Both the position numbers and the translations under genes were made by a program. From NCBI RefSeq assembly GCF_900156165.1, contig NZ_FTMY01000021.1:1-33787 (forward strand): DNA of 33,787 nt. The letters are read 5' to 3'. Position 1 is the stretch's first letter. Every line of letters starts with the position of its first letter. The notes beneath the pieces are model-generated. The model was not told where the DNA came from. It did not search any database and was given only the letters and a program-made list of their open reading frames with translations. Origin of the DNA: Pseudacidovorax sp. RU35E. GTDB taxonomy: Bacteria > Pseudomonadota > Gammaproteobacteria > Burkholderiales > Burkholderiaceae_C. Shown here one piece after another: positions 16,763 to 24,463 of this stretch.

Positions 16763-17769
16763 CGGGTACCTCCGGCGCGCAGACGCTTCGGCACTGCCGC
16801 GGCCCTGTCCAGGAGTCCGACCAGTCCTTCAGGCAGGACGACGAGCACGAAGATCAACATCGATCCGATCACGAAGAGCCAGTGGTAAGGATTCAACGTC
16901 GATGCGATGTGGTGGATGGTCATGTATGCGACGGTGCCAAGTACCGCACCCGCGAGGCGGCGTGTGCCGCCCAGGACGATCATGACGACGACACCCGCCG
17001 ACGTCGTGAAATCCAGCATGAAGAGATTGGCCACCTTGCTGGTCTGCGCCGTCAGTGCGCCTGCGAGGCCTGCCACGACGCCACCGACGGTGTAGACGGC
17101 CAGGAGGTGCAGGTAGACGCGGCCTCCCAGCGCCTGGACTCGGCCCGGGTCCTGCCGTATCGCCCTGGCCGTCAGGCCGAAGGGCGACTCCACGAGGTTG
17201 CGCACGAGGAAGTACACCAGCACCAGGGTACCGAGCGCGTAGAAGTAGCCGGTGTGGCCCATGAAGTTGAACTCCCAGATGCCGAACAGCGGAGCGACTT
17301 CGAACCCGGCCAGTCCATCGTCGCCGCCGGTAAGCCATCTGGCCCAGTTGGCAAGTTCGAGCAGCAGCTGCGCCACTGCGATGGTGAGCATGACCAGCGT
17401 GAGCTTCGTCGAACGCAGCATGACGGCACCGCTGAGCAGGGCGATCACGCCGCCGCCCACTGCACCGAGCAGCAGCCCGACGATCGGATCGGACGTCAGG
17501 TACAGCGCTGTCCAGCCCGCGACATAGGCCCCTGTGCCATACAGCGCGGCCTGCCCCAGGGTCGCGATGCCGGCCTGCCCCAGCACGAGGCTCAGCGAAA
17601 GCGCGAAGATGGACATCGTCGCCATGTTGGTCAGCAATCCGAGATCCGTTGGGAACAGCGCGAAGGCCAGCAGTCCCGCGAGCGTCAGAACGATCTCGGC
17701 CCGCATGTGCGTCCACGGCCGAATGCGAGATGGCGCAGGCAGCGTGAGGGGCGGGATCACCGTGCTCAT
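16759..17769 (-). CDS. livM: LivM-type ABC transporter permease
   Basis: A 336-residue integral membrane protein of the LivM family, one of the two permease subunits. It has about nine hydrophobic segments and the family signature GQAGIATLGQAALYGTGAYV near residue 65. A short proline-rich cytoplasmic N-terminus precedes the first helix. Both ends overlap neighbours by ATGA (livH upstream, livG downstream). Together with LivH it should form the substrate path fed by the periplasmic receptor at 18651-19829. Confidence 0.88.
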   Translation of the reverse strand: MSTVIPPLTLPAPSRIRPWTHMRAEIVLTLAGLLAFALFPTDLGLLTNMATMSIFALSLSLVLGQAGIATLGQAALYGTGAYVAGWTALYLTSDPIVGLLLGAVGGGVIALLSGAVMLRSTKLTLVMLTIAVAQLLLELANWARWLTGGDDGLAGFEVAPLFGIWEFNFMGHTGYFYALGTLVLVYFLVRNLVESPFGLTARAIRQDPGRVQALGGRVYLHLLAVYTVGGVVAGLAGALTAQTSKVANLFMLDFTTSAGVVVMIVLGGTRRLAGAVLGTVAYMTIHHIASTLNPYHWLFVIGSMLIFVLVVLPEGLVGLLDRAAAVPKRLRAGGTR

Positions 17770-18635
17770 GCCTGCCTCCCGAACAGCCCTTGAGGCCGGA
17801 ACAGCAGGACGATGATCATCGTCAGGAAGAACGCAGCCGATGCGAGCTGCGGAACCATGTACTTCATCGAGGTCTCCACGATGCCAAGCAGCAATGCTGC
17901 GAAGAACGAGCCAAACAGATTGCCGTTGCCTCCCACGGCGACGACGGCCAGGAGGATCACCAGGTACTTTGAGGCGTAGGTCGGCTCCATCGGCAGCATC
18001 TCGGCGCCGGCAATGCCTCCCAGCGCCGCGAGCGCGGCACCGATGGCGAAGGTGCCTGCGTAGATCTTCGTCGTGTCGATACCGATGGCGCGCGCGATGG
18101 GGGCGTTGTCCACTGCGGCGCGCACCCGGATGCCGAAGGACGAACGGTCCACGGTCAGCCAGAGTGCAATGACCACCGCCAGCCCGCAGGCGACGACGAA
18201 GAGCCGGTGCCGGGGGATGGCGCGAAAGCCGAGGTCGACGGACCCACCGAATGCCTCCGGAAGCGCGACGGAAGTCACTGACGATCCGAACGTCAGGTTG
18301 ACGGCCGCGGTTGCGACGAACATCAGGCCGATCGTCACCAGCATCTGGTCGAGATCGTCCCGCCCGTAGAAGCGGCGCAGCAGAGTACGCTCGAAGACGA
18401 CGGCCAGGACGGCCACCAGGGCGATCGCCAGGACGAAGCCCAGTCCGATGGGAACGCCCAGGCGCTGCGGAATGCTCGCCGCAAGAAATCCGCCGATCAT
18501 CGCAAATGCGCCGTGGGCCAGGTTCACCACACGCATGAGGCCCATCGTCATCGACAGGCCCACCGTGATCATGAACAGGATCATGGCGTACGTGACGCCA
18601 TCGATCAGGATGCTGCTGAAAAGAGCAAGCGACAT
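17766..18635 (-). CDS. livH: LivH-type ABC transporter permease
   Basis: This 289-residue permease of the LivH family has about eight hydrophobic segments. The NLAHGAFAMIGGFLA motif near residue 38 is characteristic. It starts 15 bases after the receptor gene's stop and ends in an ATGA overlap with livM. LivH/LivM heterodimers import hydrophobic amino acids in the best-known systems, but related HAAT importers carry urea, amides and aromatic acids, so the name gives architecture and not substrate. Confidence 0.88.
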   Translation of the reverse strand: MSLALFSSILIDGVTYAMILFMITVGLSMTMGLMRVVNLAHGAFAMIGGFLAASIPQRLGVPIGLGFVLAIALVAVLAVVFERTLLRRFYGRDDLDQMLVTIGLMFVATAAVNLTFGSSVTSVALPEAFGGSVDLGFRAIPRHRLFVVACGLAVVIALWLTVDRSSFGIRVRAAVDNAPIARAIGIDTTKIYAGTFAIGAALAALGGIAGAEMLPMEPTYASKYLVILLAVVAVGGNGNLFGSFFAALLLGIVETSMKYMVPQLASAAFFLTMIIVLLFRPQGLFGRQA

Positions 18636-18650
18636 GCTTCAGTCCCAGCG

Positions 18651-19829
18651 CTACTTGGCTGCGCCCTGGATGCGCCCATAGTCGGGTTGCATCTCGAAGG
18701 TCCGGAACTCACGGTTGACGAAGCGCCCCGAAGAGTCCTTCTCGACCACCCGCATGTAGACGTTCTGCACGAACTCGCGGGATACTGGATCGATCTTCAC
18801 CGGGCCGCGCGGGCTTTCCCAGGAGAAGCCCTTGGCGGCGGCGAGGGCCTTGGGCCCATTGCGCTTGCCGTCCGTCGCCTTGACCATGTGGTAGATCACA
18901 TGCAGGCCGTCGAATGCATTCGCGAGCTGGACGGTCGGGATGGCCTTGGGGGCCACCTCGGCCAGAGTCTTGACGACGGCATTGTTCAGTGGCGAGTTGT
19001 GCGTTGCCGAATAGAACATGCCGGTCTCGATTCCCAACAACTCAGGTCCGATCGCACGCAGCTGGTCTTCGTCCGTCTCAGCCGTGCCCAAGAGACGCAC
19101 ACCCGCGGCCCGCAATCCCGCCTCGTTGTAGGCCTTGATCATGGCGTAGGTCGCCGGCCCGCCGGGACCGAAGACGTAGAGGGCATCGGGCTTGAGTGCC
19201 TTCACGCGCTGCATCAGGGGGCCGAAGTCCGTTGTCTTCAGCGGCGCACGGATGGCTTCGAGCAGCTTGCCGCCGCCGGCAACGAATTCGGTGTTGAACG
19301 CTTTCTCGGCGTCGAGGCCGGGCCCGAAGTCGCTCACGAGAGAAACCACGGTCTTGATGTTCTTCTCGATGGCGTACTTGGCCACGGGCACCGCCATCTG
19401 CGGCAGCGTGTACGAGGTGCGCAGCAAATACTCGGACCTCTCAAGAAGCGAAGAGGTCGAGGCGTTGAAGATCACCACCGGCACCTTGGCCTCCTGCGCG
19501 AGCGCGGCGACCGCCAGGGTGTCGGGCGTGAAATAGAGGCCGGCGATGTACTGGGCCCCATCCTTGATGATGAGCTCCTGCGCCAGTGCCTTGGCTTGCG
19601 CCGGATTGATCTCCGGCAGGTCGCGGTAGATGAGCTCGATCGTGTGTCCGCCCGCCGTGGTGCCGTTGAGCTTCTGGTAGGCCTTGGTTGCGCCTTCCCA
19701 GGTCTGCCCGACGGCCGAGAACGGTCCGGACATGGGCGCGATCACGCCCACCTTTATGACGTCTGCGCGACTTTGGAAGGCGAGCGTCGCGAGCGATACC
19801 GCAATCGCGGCAATGAGTTTGGGGGTCAT
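18651..19829 (-). CDS. livK: LivK-type periplasmic substrate-binding protein
   Basis: A 392-residue periplasmic binding protein of the Leu/Ile/Val-receptor class. A signal peptide of about 22 residues precedes DVIKVGVIAPMSGPFSAVGQ, the usual opening of this family, and two alternating alpha/beta lobes follow (for example VVIFNASTS and VVSLVSDFGPG). It supplies the specificity of the importer encoded downstream. It follows the maleamate-amidohydrolase-type gene by 87 bases in the same operon, so picolinate or a related pyridine carboxylate is the inferred ligand. The ligand pocket cannot be read from sequence alone. Confidence 0.86.
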   Translation of the reverse strand: MTPKLIAAIAVSLATLAFQSRADVIKVGVIAPMSGPFSAVGQTWEGATKAYQKLNGTTAGGHTIELIYRDLPEINPAQAKALAQELIIKDGAQYIAGLYFTPDTLAVAALAQEAKVPVVIFNASTSSLLERSEYLLRTSYTLPQMAVPVAKYAIEKNIKTVVSLVSDFGPGLDAEKAFNTEFVAGGGKLLEAIRAPLKTTDFGPLMQRVKALKPDALYVFGPGGPATYAMIKAYNEAGLRAAGVRLLGTAETDEDQLRAIGPELLGIETGMFYSATHNSPLNNAVVKTLAEVAPKAIPTVQLANAFDGLHVIYHMVKATDGKRNGPKALAAAKGFSWESPRGPVKIDPVSREFVQNVYMRVVEKDSSGRFVNREFRTFEMQPDYGRIQGAAK

Positions 19830-19857
19830 CTTCTTCTCCAGGGAGTGGGGGTCTCTG

Positions 19858-19871
19858 CGGGCATGTGCCCG
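19858..19871 (-). other. Intercistronic inverted repeat before livK
   Basis: The 87-base gap between the NicF-type gene and livK contains the palindrome CGGGCATGTGCCCG. In the leftward transcript it can form a short GC-rich stem. Such elements between a catabolic gene and a receptor gene can mark RNA processing that allows higher receptor expression. No T-tract follows. The functional reading is speculative. Confidence 0.35.
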
Positions 19872-19916
19872 GGATTCGACGAGAGGTGGTGTGGGGAGCG
19901 TGGGGAACTGTGGGCG

Positions 19917-20555
19917 TCAGGCAGCGTCGCCGTGCGCCGCCTCGGTGGCTTGCAGGGCGGCATCGCGTGGCATCAAGGTCGCGTACTTCTGCTCCATGTC
20001 GAACAGATTGGCCTCGTGCGCCTGCAGCGAGCGGTCGCCCACGCAATCCGTCACGACCAGAGGGCGAAAGCCGTGACACATGGCATCCACCACGCTGGCA
20101 CGGACACATCCGCTGGTGGTGCATCCTGCGATCAGCAGGGTCTGCACGCCGCGCTGAGACAACCAGGACGCCAGCGAAGTACCGAAGAAGGCCGACGGAT
20201 GGATCTTGCGCAGCACGAGTTCGCCACTGAGCGGCTGCAGTTGCGGCACGATCTGGCTCTGCGGCGCGTCCTCGCGCAGGGCCAGGATGGGCGGTACCTT
20301 GAGCGCGAAGATGTTGGCGTCGGCGCCGTCGTCCTGGTAGACGACGCGCGTGTGGACGACGGGCCATCCACGCTCGCGCGCCGCATCCAGCAGGCCGCGT
20401 GTGCATTCGACGGCCGGCGTGATGTTGCCGCCGCCGAACGTGAGCGGATCCGCGAATCCGTTGACGAAGTCGATGATCAGCAGGGCATACGGCGCCTTGG
20501 GCGCGACGGCATGGCCGAAGCCCTGCCTTTGGTAGACGTCCGGTTCGGCGCTCAT
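19917..20555 (-). CDS. nicF: Maleamate amidohydrolase (NicF type, isochorismatase family)
   Basis: A 212-residue cysteine hydrolase of the isochorismatase superfamily, predicted to hydrolyse maleamate to maleate and ammonia in the cytoplasm. The catalytic triad is visible: Asp29 (LIIDFVNGF), Lys117 (LRKIHPSAFFGT) and Cys150 (GCTTSGCVRASVVDA). As I recall, these are the positions reported for the characterised NicF enzyme. The next gene upstream encodes the NicX-type dioxygenase and overlaps it by an ATGA junction, and an N-formylmaleamate deformylase gene is in the divergent operon, so the three lower-pathway enzymes are all present. Other members of this superfamily act on nicotinamide or carbamoyl substrates, but context favours maleamate. 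Confidence 0.87.
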   Translation of the reverse strand: MSAEPDVYQRQGFGHAVAPKAPYALLIIDFVNGFADPLTFGGGNITPAVECTRGLLDAARERGWPVVHTRVVYQDDGADANIFALKVPPILALREDAPQSQIVPQLQPLSGELVLRKIHPSAFFGTSLASWLSQRGVQTLLIAGCTTSGCVRASVVDAMCHGFRPLVVTDCVGDRSLQAHEANLFDMEQKYATLMPRDAALQATEAAHGDAA

Positions 20556-21595
20556 TGGAAGGCCTCGTCAATGACCTTGCCGTCGCGAACCACGACGATG
20601 TCGTCGAGCTTCACCGTGCAGTTGCGCAAGGGAATGTCGAGATGGCAGGGCGTGGTGCGAGGTCCCCCGGCCTCGTTGTTGGGGCCCAGCGAGAACAGGA
20701 AGTTGCCCTCGAACGCACGCGCGTCCTGCCCCGAGGTGGCCTCGCGGTCCACCAGTGACAGCGTGTGCCAGTAGCAGCGCGGCTGCATCCCCCAGCCGAT
20801 GTGCGCGATGGCATAGGCCTCGGGGTCCTTGTAGGCTTCCATGAACTCGCGAAGCAGGGCGGCATCGATGTCACCTTCGATGCTGCGAACGAAGCCTTCG
20901 CGCAGGTGCATGGTGATCTTGTCCGAGACATAGTTCTTCTGCGGCAGCAGGATGTCGCCGCGGTCGATCACGATGGTGCCGTCGCTGCCGCCTTCATTGG
21001 CGAAGGTGAAGAGGAAGCCGCTGGGCCAATGGTCCCACCGCCCCGGCTCCTCGCAGAAGCCGTACTCGGAGATGGTCGGGAACTCGCCAAGCTTGAAGGT
21101 CACGTCCGTGCCGGCCGGCGAGGTCACATGCATACGCTTGGCGGACTTGAGCAGCTTCGATGCGGCGAGTACGCGTTCGCGATCGGCCGCGGTGGGAACT
21201 GCCCGGACCAGCACCTCCGGTGGCTCGACAGCCAGGAGGATCTTCGTCCCCGATTCAAGAATCTCCATCTGTTCGGGCGAGAACAGCAGGAGCATCAGAT
21301 CCAGGACGATGTCGCTGTTCTTCATCGCCGCGAGCGCGACCGGGTTGTTGGTCAGGGGCGTCTCCCCCAGATAGTTCATCAGGTCGCGGCTGGTGGCCTT
21401 CTCCGCGTTGATGGGCTGCAGATCGATCCGGGTGACGACCGCGCCCGCGGCCTGCGCTGCGATCGTTGCGGTCTGCAGCGTCTGCGGATGGGTGTGGGGA
21501 CCGCAGAGGATCGTGACCTTCTGGCCGCGCTCCACCTTGCTGAGCTTAAGAACCGCGTCCCAGGCCTTGACCATCTGGTAATCGCTGACTGGCAT
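20552..21595 (-). CDS. nicX: 2,5-dihydroxypyridine 5,6-dioxygenase (NicX type)
   Basis: This 347-residue enzyme closely resembles NicX of Pseudomonas putida, which opens the ring of 2,5-dihydroxypyridine between C5 and C6 to give N-formylmaleamate. Shared segments include EEPGRWDHWPSGFLFT and TPCHLDIPLRNC. The predicted iron ligands fall at His265, His318 and Asp320, the same numbers as in NicX as I recall it. Automatic pipelines often label this fold as an M29 leucyl aminopeptidase because of shared ancestry. The start at 21595 (MPVSDYQMVK) follows an AAGGA ribosome site; the much longer open frame upstream lies over the amidohydrolase gene and is not used. This is the key indicator that the operon degrades a pyridine. 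Confidence 0.92.
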   Translation of the reverse strand: MPVSDYQMVKAWDAVLKLSKVERGQKVTILCGPHTHPQTLQTATIAAQAAGAVVTRIDLQPINAEKATSRDLMNYLGETPLTNNPVALAAMKNSDIVLDLMLLLFSPEQMEILESGTKILLAVEPPEVLVRAVPTAADRERVLAASKLLKSAKRMHVTSPAGTDVTFKLGEFPTISEYGFCEEPGRWDHWPSGFLFTFANEGGSDGTIVIDRGDILLPQKNYVSDKITMHLREGFVRSIEGDIDAALLREFMEAYKDPEAYAIAHIGWGMQPRCYWHTLSLVDREATSGQDARAFEGNFLFSLGPNNEAGGPRTTPCHLDIPLRNCTVKLDDIVVVRDGKVIDEAFQ

Positions 21596-21618
21596 TTTTC
21601 GTCCTTGGTTTGAAAGTT

Positions 21619-22614
21619 TCAGATCTGCAGAAGTGCGAGGTCCTGCGGGCTGCCCAGCTTGAAGAGCCGGCGCGCATTGCCATGGCACACCAGCTCGCGG
21701 GTGCGCGCGTCGAGCGGCGCCTCCTCGATGAAGGTGCAGGCCTCGGCGGTGGACTCGTAGGGGTAGTCCACGGAGAAGAGCACGGCCTCGGCGCCGAGCT
21801 CGCCGAGGGCGCCCAGCAGTGCCGGTGCGGAGCACACGCCAGACGTCGTGATCAGGATGTTGCTGCCGATGTACTCGCTGGGCTTGCGCGCCAGCGTGAT
21901 GCCCGAGGGGTACGCGGCGAAGCGGCTGTCGATGCGCCAGCGTTGATACGGCAGCGCCTCGCCCATGTGGCCCAGCAGGAGGGTCAGCCGCGGGAAGCGG
22001 TCGAACACCCCACCGAACAGCAGGCGCAGTGCGTGCCCGGCCGTCTCCACACCCCAGCCCCAGGTGGCCCCTTGAAGGACAGGCATGCCCTCCAGCAACG
22101 CAGGCGGCTGGCTGAACGCGTTGGGGTGCAGATAGATGGGCACGCCGAGTGCTTCCGCACGCTCCCAGAACACGTCAAACTCGCGGCCTTCGTAGTAGCG
22201 GCCCAGGGTGTGGCCGTTGATCAGCGCGCCCTTGAAGCCGTACTCGGCGACAGTCCGCTCCAGTTCCCGGGCTGCAGCGGCCGGGTCCTGGAGCGCGACA
22301 TGCGCGAACGCGCCGAAGCGTTTCGGATGTCGCGCGACGCGCTCGGCGAGGAACTCGTTGTTCTCGCGTGCGCGCCGCACGGCGGCGGCGCCATCGACCT
22401 CGGCCTGGACGCCGGGCATCGTTTGCGACAGCACGGCGTACTCGATGTTCCCGGCGTCCATCTCGGCCAGGCGCTGGTCGTCGAAGTCGCTCAGCCGGGC
22501 GTCGAGCCTGGCGACGAAGTCGGCCGGCAACGCTCGCGTGTACTTCGCGGAATAGGCGTCGAATCCGGGAGCGCTGAAGTGTTCTTCAAGCGCGATCTTG
22601 GGGGTTGATTTCAT
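21619..22614 (-). CDS. picC: Amidohydrolase-family decarboxylase (3,6-dihydroxypicolinate, PicC-like)
   Basis: A 331-residue metal-dependent non-oxidative decarboxylase of the amidohydrolase-2/ACMSD group. The metal and catalytic residues of gamma-resorcylate decarboxylase are in place: Glu10 and His12 (IALEEHF), His163 (PIYLHPN), His216 (LLLGHMGE) and Asp283 (FSVDYPYE). Enzymes of this group remove a carboxyl group next to a ring hydroxyl. Between a Rieske oxygenase and a 2,5-dihydroxypyridine dioxygenase, the expected substrate is 3,6-dihydroxypicolinate, as for PicC of Alcaligenes faecalis JQ135. An alternative is another hydroxylated pyridine or benzoate carboxylate. It lies 17 bases after the oxygenase beta gene and 23 bases before the dioxygenase gene. 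Confidence 0.82.
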   Translation of the reverse strand: MKSTPKIALEEHFSAPGFDAYSAKYTRALPADFVARLDARLSDFDDQRLAEMDAGNIEYAVLSQTMPGVQAEVDGAAAVRRARENNEFLAERVARHPKRFGAFAHVALQDPAAAARELERTVAEYGFKGALINGHTLGRYYEGREFDVFWERAEALGVPIYLHPNAFSQPPALLEGMPVLQGATWGWGVETAGHALRLLFGGVFDRFPRLTLLLGHMGEALPYQRWRIDSRFAAYPSGITLARKPSEYIGSNILITTSGVCSAPALLGALGELGAEAVLFSVDYPYESTAEACTFIEEAPLDARTRELVCHGNARRLFKLGSPQDLALLQI

Positions 22615-22631
22615 TGGGGTCCTTGGTGCGT

Positions 22632-23147
22632 TCAGGCCGGGTAAGCCAGGGCCGTGTCCAGAATCTCTGTGTCGTGCACCACCTCGCGGCTTGCGATGAG
22701 CAGCCGCTCACCGTCGCGCACGAAGCGGTCGTGATAGATGCCCGAGAGATGGACGGTCGAAGGCCCCTCGACCAGGGTCTGCATCAGGATGAAGGGGGTC
22801 TGCGAGCTGATCGTGTCGCCCGCTTCCTCCAGCACACGCGTGATTCCCAGCACATGCAGGATGTGCCGGGGGGCGAACATCTGCGAGTGCGCCACGGCGA
22901 GTGCGCGGTCGGTGATCATGTCCAGGCCCTCGCAGTAGATGAGGCCCACGGGCATGTCCAGCAGCGCGTTCTGGCGCGAGGTGATCCGGTAGGTCGCGTC
23001 CTTGCTGAAGAACTCGGGCCAGCGCTCGATGTCGTTGGCATCGAGGGCGGCGCAGTACTCGACATGGAAGGAGTCGATCTCTGCGCGCAGATCGGCGGCG
23101 CGGCGCGGCGAGATCGATGATCTGGTGTAGGCGAGCCGCTCTCTCAT
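22632..23147 (-). CDS. Rieske aromatic oxygenase, beta subunit
   Basis: This 171-residue protein has the NTF2-like fold of ring-hydroxylating oxygenase small subunits (YCAALDANDIERWPEFFSKDATYRI near the N-terminus, HSQMFAPRHILHVLG in the middle). It should assemble with the alpha subunit into an alpha3beta3 oxygenase, with a structural role. The start at 23147 gives an ATGA overlap with the alpha gene and the family's normal length; the longer open frame adds 22 residues that overlap alpha coding sequence. Confidence 0.87.
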   Translation of the reverse strand: MRERLAYTRSSISPRRAADLRAEIDSFHVEYCAALDANDIERWPEFFSKDATYRITSRQNALLDMPVGLIYCEGLDMITDRALAVAHSQMFAPRHILHVLGITRVLEEAGDTISSQTPFILMQTLVEGPSTVHLSGIYHDRFVRDGERLLIASREVVHDTEILDTALAYPA

Positions 23148-24454
23148 GCTGCCATCTCCGCGACGGGGATGCCCATGACGTCCCGGTAGTACTCGTACAG
23201 CGACCGGATGCACGACTCGGAGATCAGGTTACGCGCCGTTCCCTGGTAACCCGCGTCGAGCTTGACGACATTGTTGTCCGTGGACGAATTGCGGATGCCT
23301 TCCTGGACGAACTTCAGTGCCTCGTTGTCTTCGAGGCCCAGGAAGCCGGATGGGCCCATCAGGTTCCCCTGTCGAAGGCGATGCCGCGTCATCTCGGGCG
23401 TGTCGTCTTCGTAGCCGAACATGGTCCAATGCATCACCATGCTGTTCGGGCCGTTCGGAATGATCTGGCGCACCCCCATCGTGTTCATCTGGCGCTGCAC
23501 GATCAGGTTCGGCCACATGGTCATCATGTTGGCGGACCAGGGCGAGTCGAACTCGCGCACGTAGTCCAGGAAGCGCTCGTCGCGCAGCCTGAGGTTGTCG
23601 CTGAACGACCGCATTTCCGCCTTGTCGTCGGCGGCGACCGTGGCATAGACCTGGTCGGGTTTGGAGGAGGCCATGTAGCCGTGGCGGCCATGCTCCTTGT
23701 CGGCAAAGACGATCGACTTGATGCCGGGCACCAGCAGGCCGAACACCACGAGGAACGAATGCAGCAGCGTCGCGTGGTACGGATCCTTGAGGTTCTCGTG
23801 GTACATCTTCCAGTTGCACGGAAGCTCGTTGCGGCAGTACCCCAGGATCTTGAGCTTCCTGCCCGAGAACGGAACGTCGAACTCCTCGACGATCTCCTTG
23901 GTCATGTACTCCTCCAGCGGCGGCGTCTTGTCAGAGTAGGTGGCGAACACCACGCCGTTGCGCGTGGCGACGCGCAGTTGACGGGTGCCGTGCTCCGCGT
24001 TCTTGAAGTCCGGTGGCATGCCGCCGACCTTGTTGATTCCGCGCTTGAACGGAACGCCCTGGAGGTTGCCCTTGAGGTCGTATGACCACTGGTGGTAGGG
24101 GCAGACGAACTCCTTGGCGTTGCCCTGGCTGGCGCGGCAGAATTCGGCGCCGCGGTGGGCGCAGCGGTTCTCGAAGACGGAGATCGTGTTGTCTTCCGCG
24201 CGAACGATCACCACCGCCGTGGCACCGACATAGCCGCGCTTGAAGTCACCGGGGTTCGGTATCTCGGCTTCCAGCGCAACGAAGTTCCAGGTATCGCCCC
24301 GGAAGATGCGCTCGATCTCCTGGTCGTAGATGGCCTGGCTGGTGTAGACCCAGTCCGGAATGTTGTTGAGTGCGTCCGCGGGCCAGACGCATTGCTCCAG
24401 GGGCGGGTTCTTCCGGGCATTGGTGATGCCGATGGCCGCCTGCGATTGATACAT
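23144..24454 (-). CDS. Rieske aromatic oxygenase, alpha subunit (salicylate 5-hydroxylase-like)
   Basis: This is the catalytic subunit, 436 residues, of a ring-hydroxylating oxygenase. The Rieske [2Fe-2S] ligands are Cys98, His100, Cys118 and His121 (RCAHRG and CPYHQW). The mononuclear iron site is His227, His232 and a distal carboxylate near Asp376 (GLEDNEA), with the bridging Asp224 (NLKDPYHATLLH). Overall it is most like NagG, the large subunit of salicylate 5-hydroxylase, an enzyme that adds one oxygen para to a ring hydroxyl. The matching step here is hydroxylation of 6-hydroxypicolinate at C3, para to the 6-hydroxyl. Monohydroxylation and substrate are inferred from family and context. 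Confidence 0.88.
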   Translation of the reverse strand: MYQSQAAIGITNARKNPPLEQCVWPADALNNIPDWVYTSQAIYDQEIERIFRGDTWNFVALEAEIPNPGDFKRGYVGATAVVIVRAEDNTISVFENRCAHRGAEFCRASQGNAKEFVCPYHQWSYDLKGNLQGVPFKRGINKVGGMPPDFKNAEHGTRQLRVATRNGVVFATYSDKTPPLEEYMTKEIVEEFDVPFSGRKLKILGYCRNELPCNWKMYHENLKDPYHATLLHSFLVVFGLLVPGIKSIVFADKEHGRHGYMASSKPDQVYATVAADDKAEMRSFSDNLRLRDERFLDYVREFDSPWSANMMTMWPNLIVQRQMNTMGVRQIIPNGPNSMVMHWTMFGYEDDTPEMTRHRLRQGNLMGPSGFLGLEDNEALKFVQEGIRNSSTDNNVVKLDAGYQGTARNLISESCIRSLYEYYRDVMGIPVAEMAA

Positions 24455-24463
24455 GAATGCTCC

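Noticed and set aside
18513-20774. A 753-codon plus-strand open frame opposite the transporter and ring-cleavage genes
   Set aside because: It is antisense to livH, livK, nicF and the start of nicX, all of which have clear family motifs. Its translation is Arg/Gly/His-rich with no recognisable domain, as expected for a GC-rich shadow frame.
20552-21595. Annotation as leucyl aminopeptidase (peptidase M29)
   Set aside because: The fold is related, but the C-terminal TPCHLDIPLRNC segment, the His265/His318/Asp320 positions and the neighbouring nicF- and nicD-type genes identify a 2,5-dihydroxypyridine dioxygenase.
23144-24454. Anthranilate or benzoate 1,2-dioxygenase assignment for the Rieske alpha subunit
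   Set aside because: Those systems use a single fused reductase. Here a separate BphA4-type reductase and Rieske ferredoxin are encoded, and the alpha sequence looks most like salicylate 5-hydroxylase.
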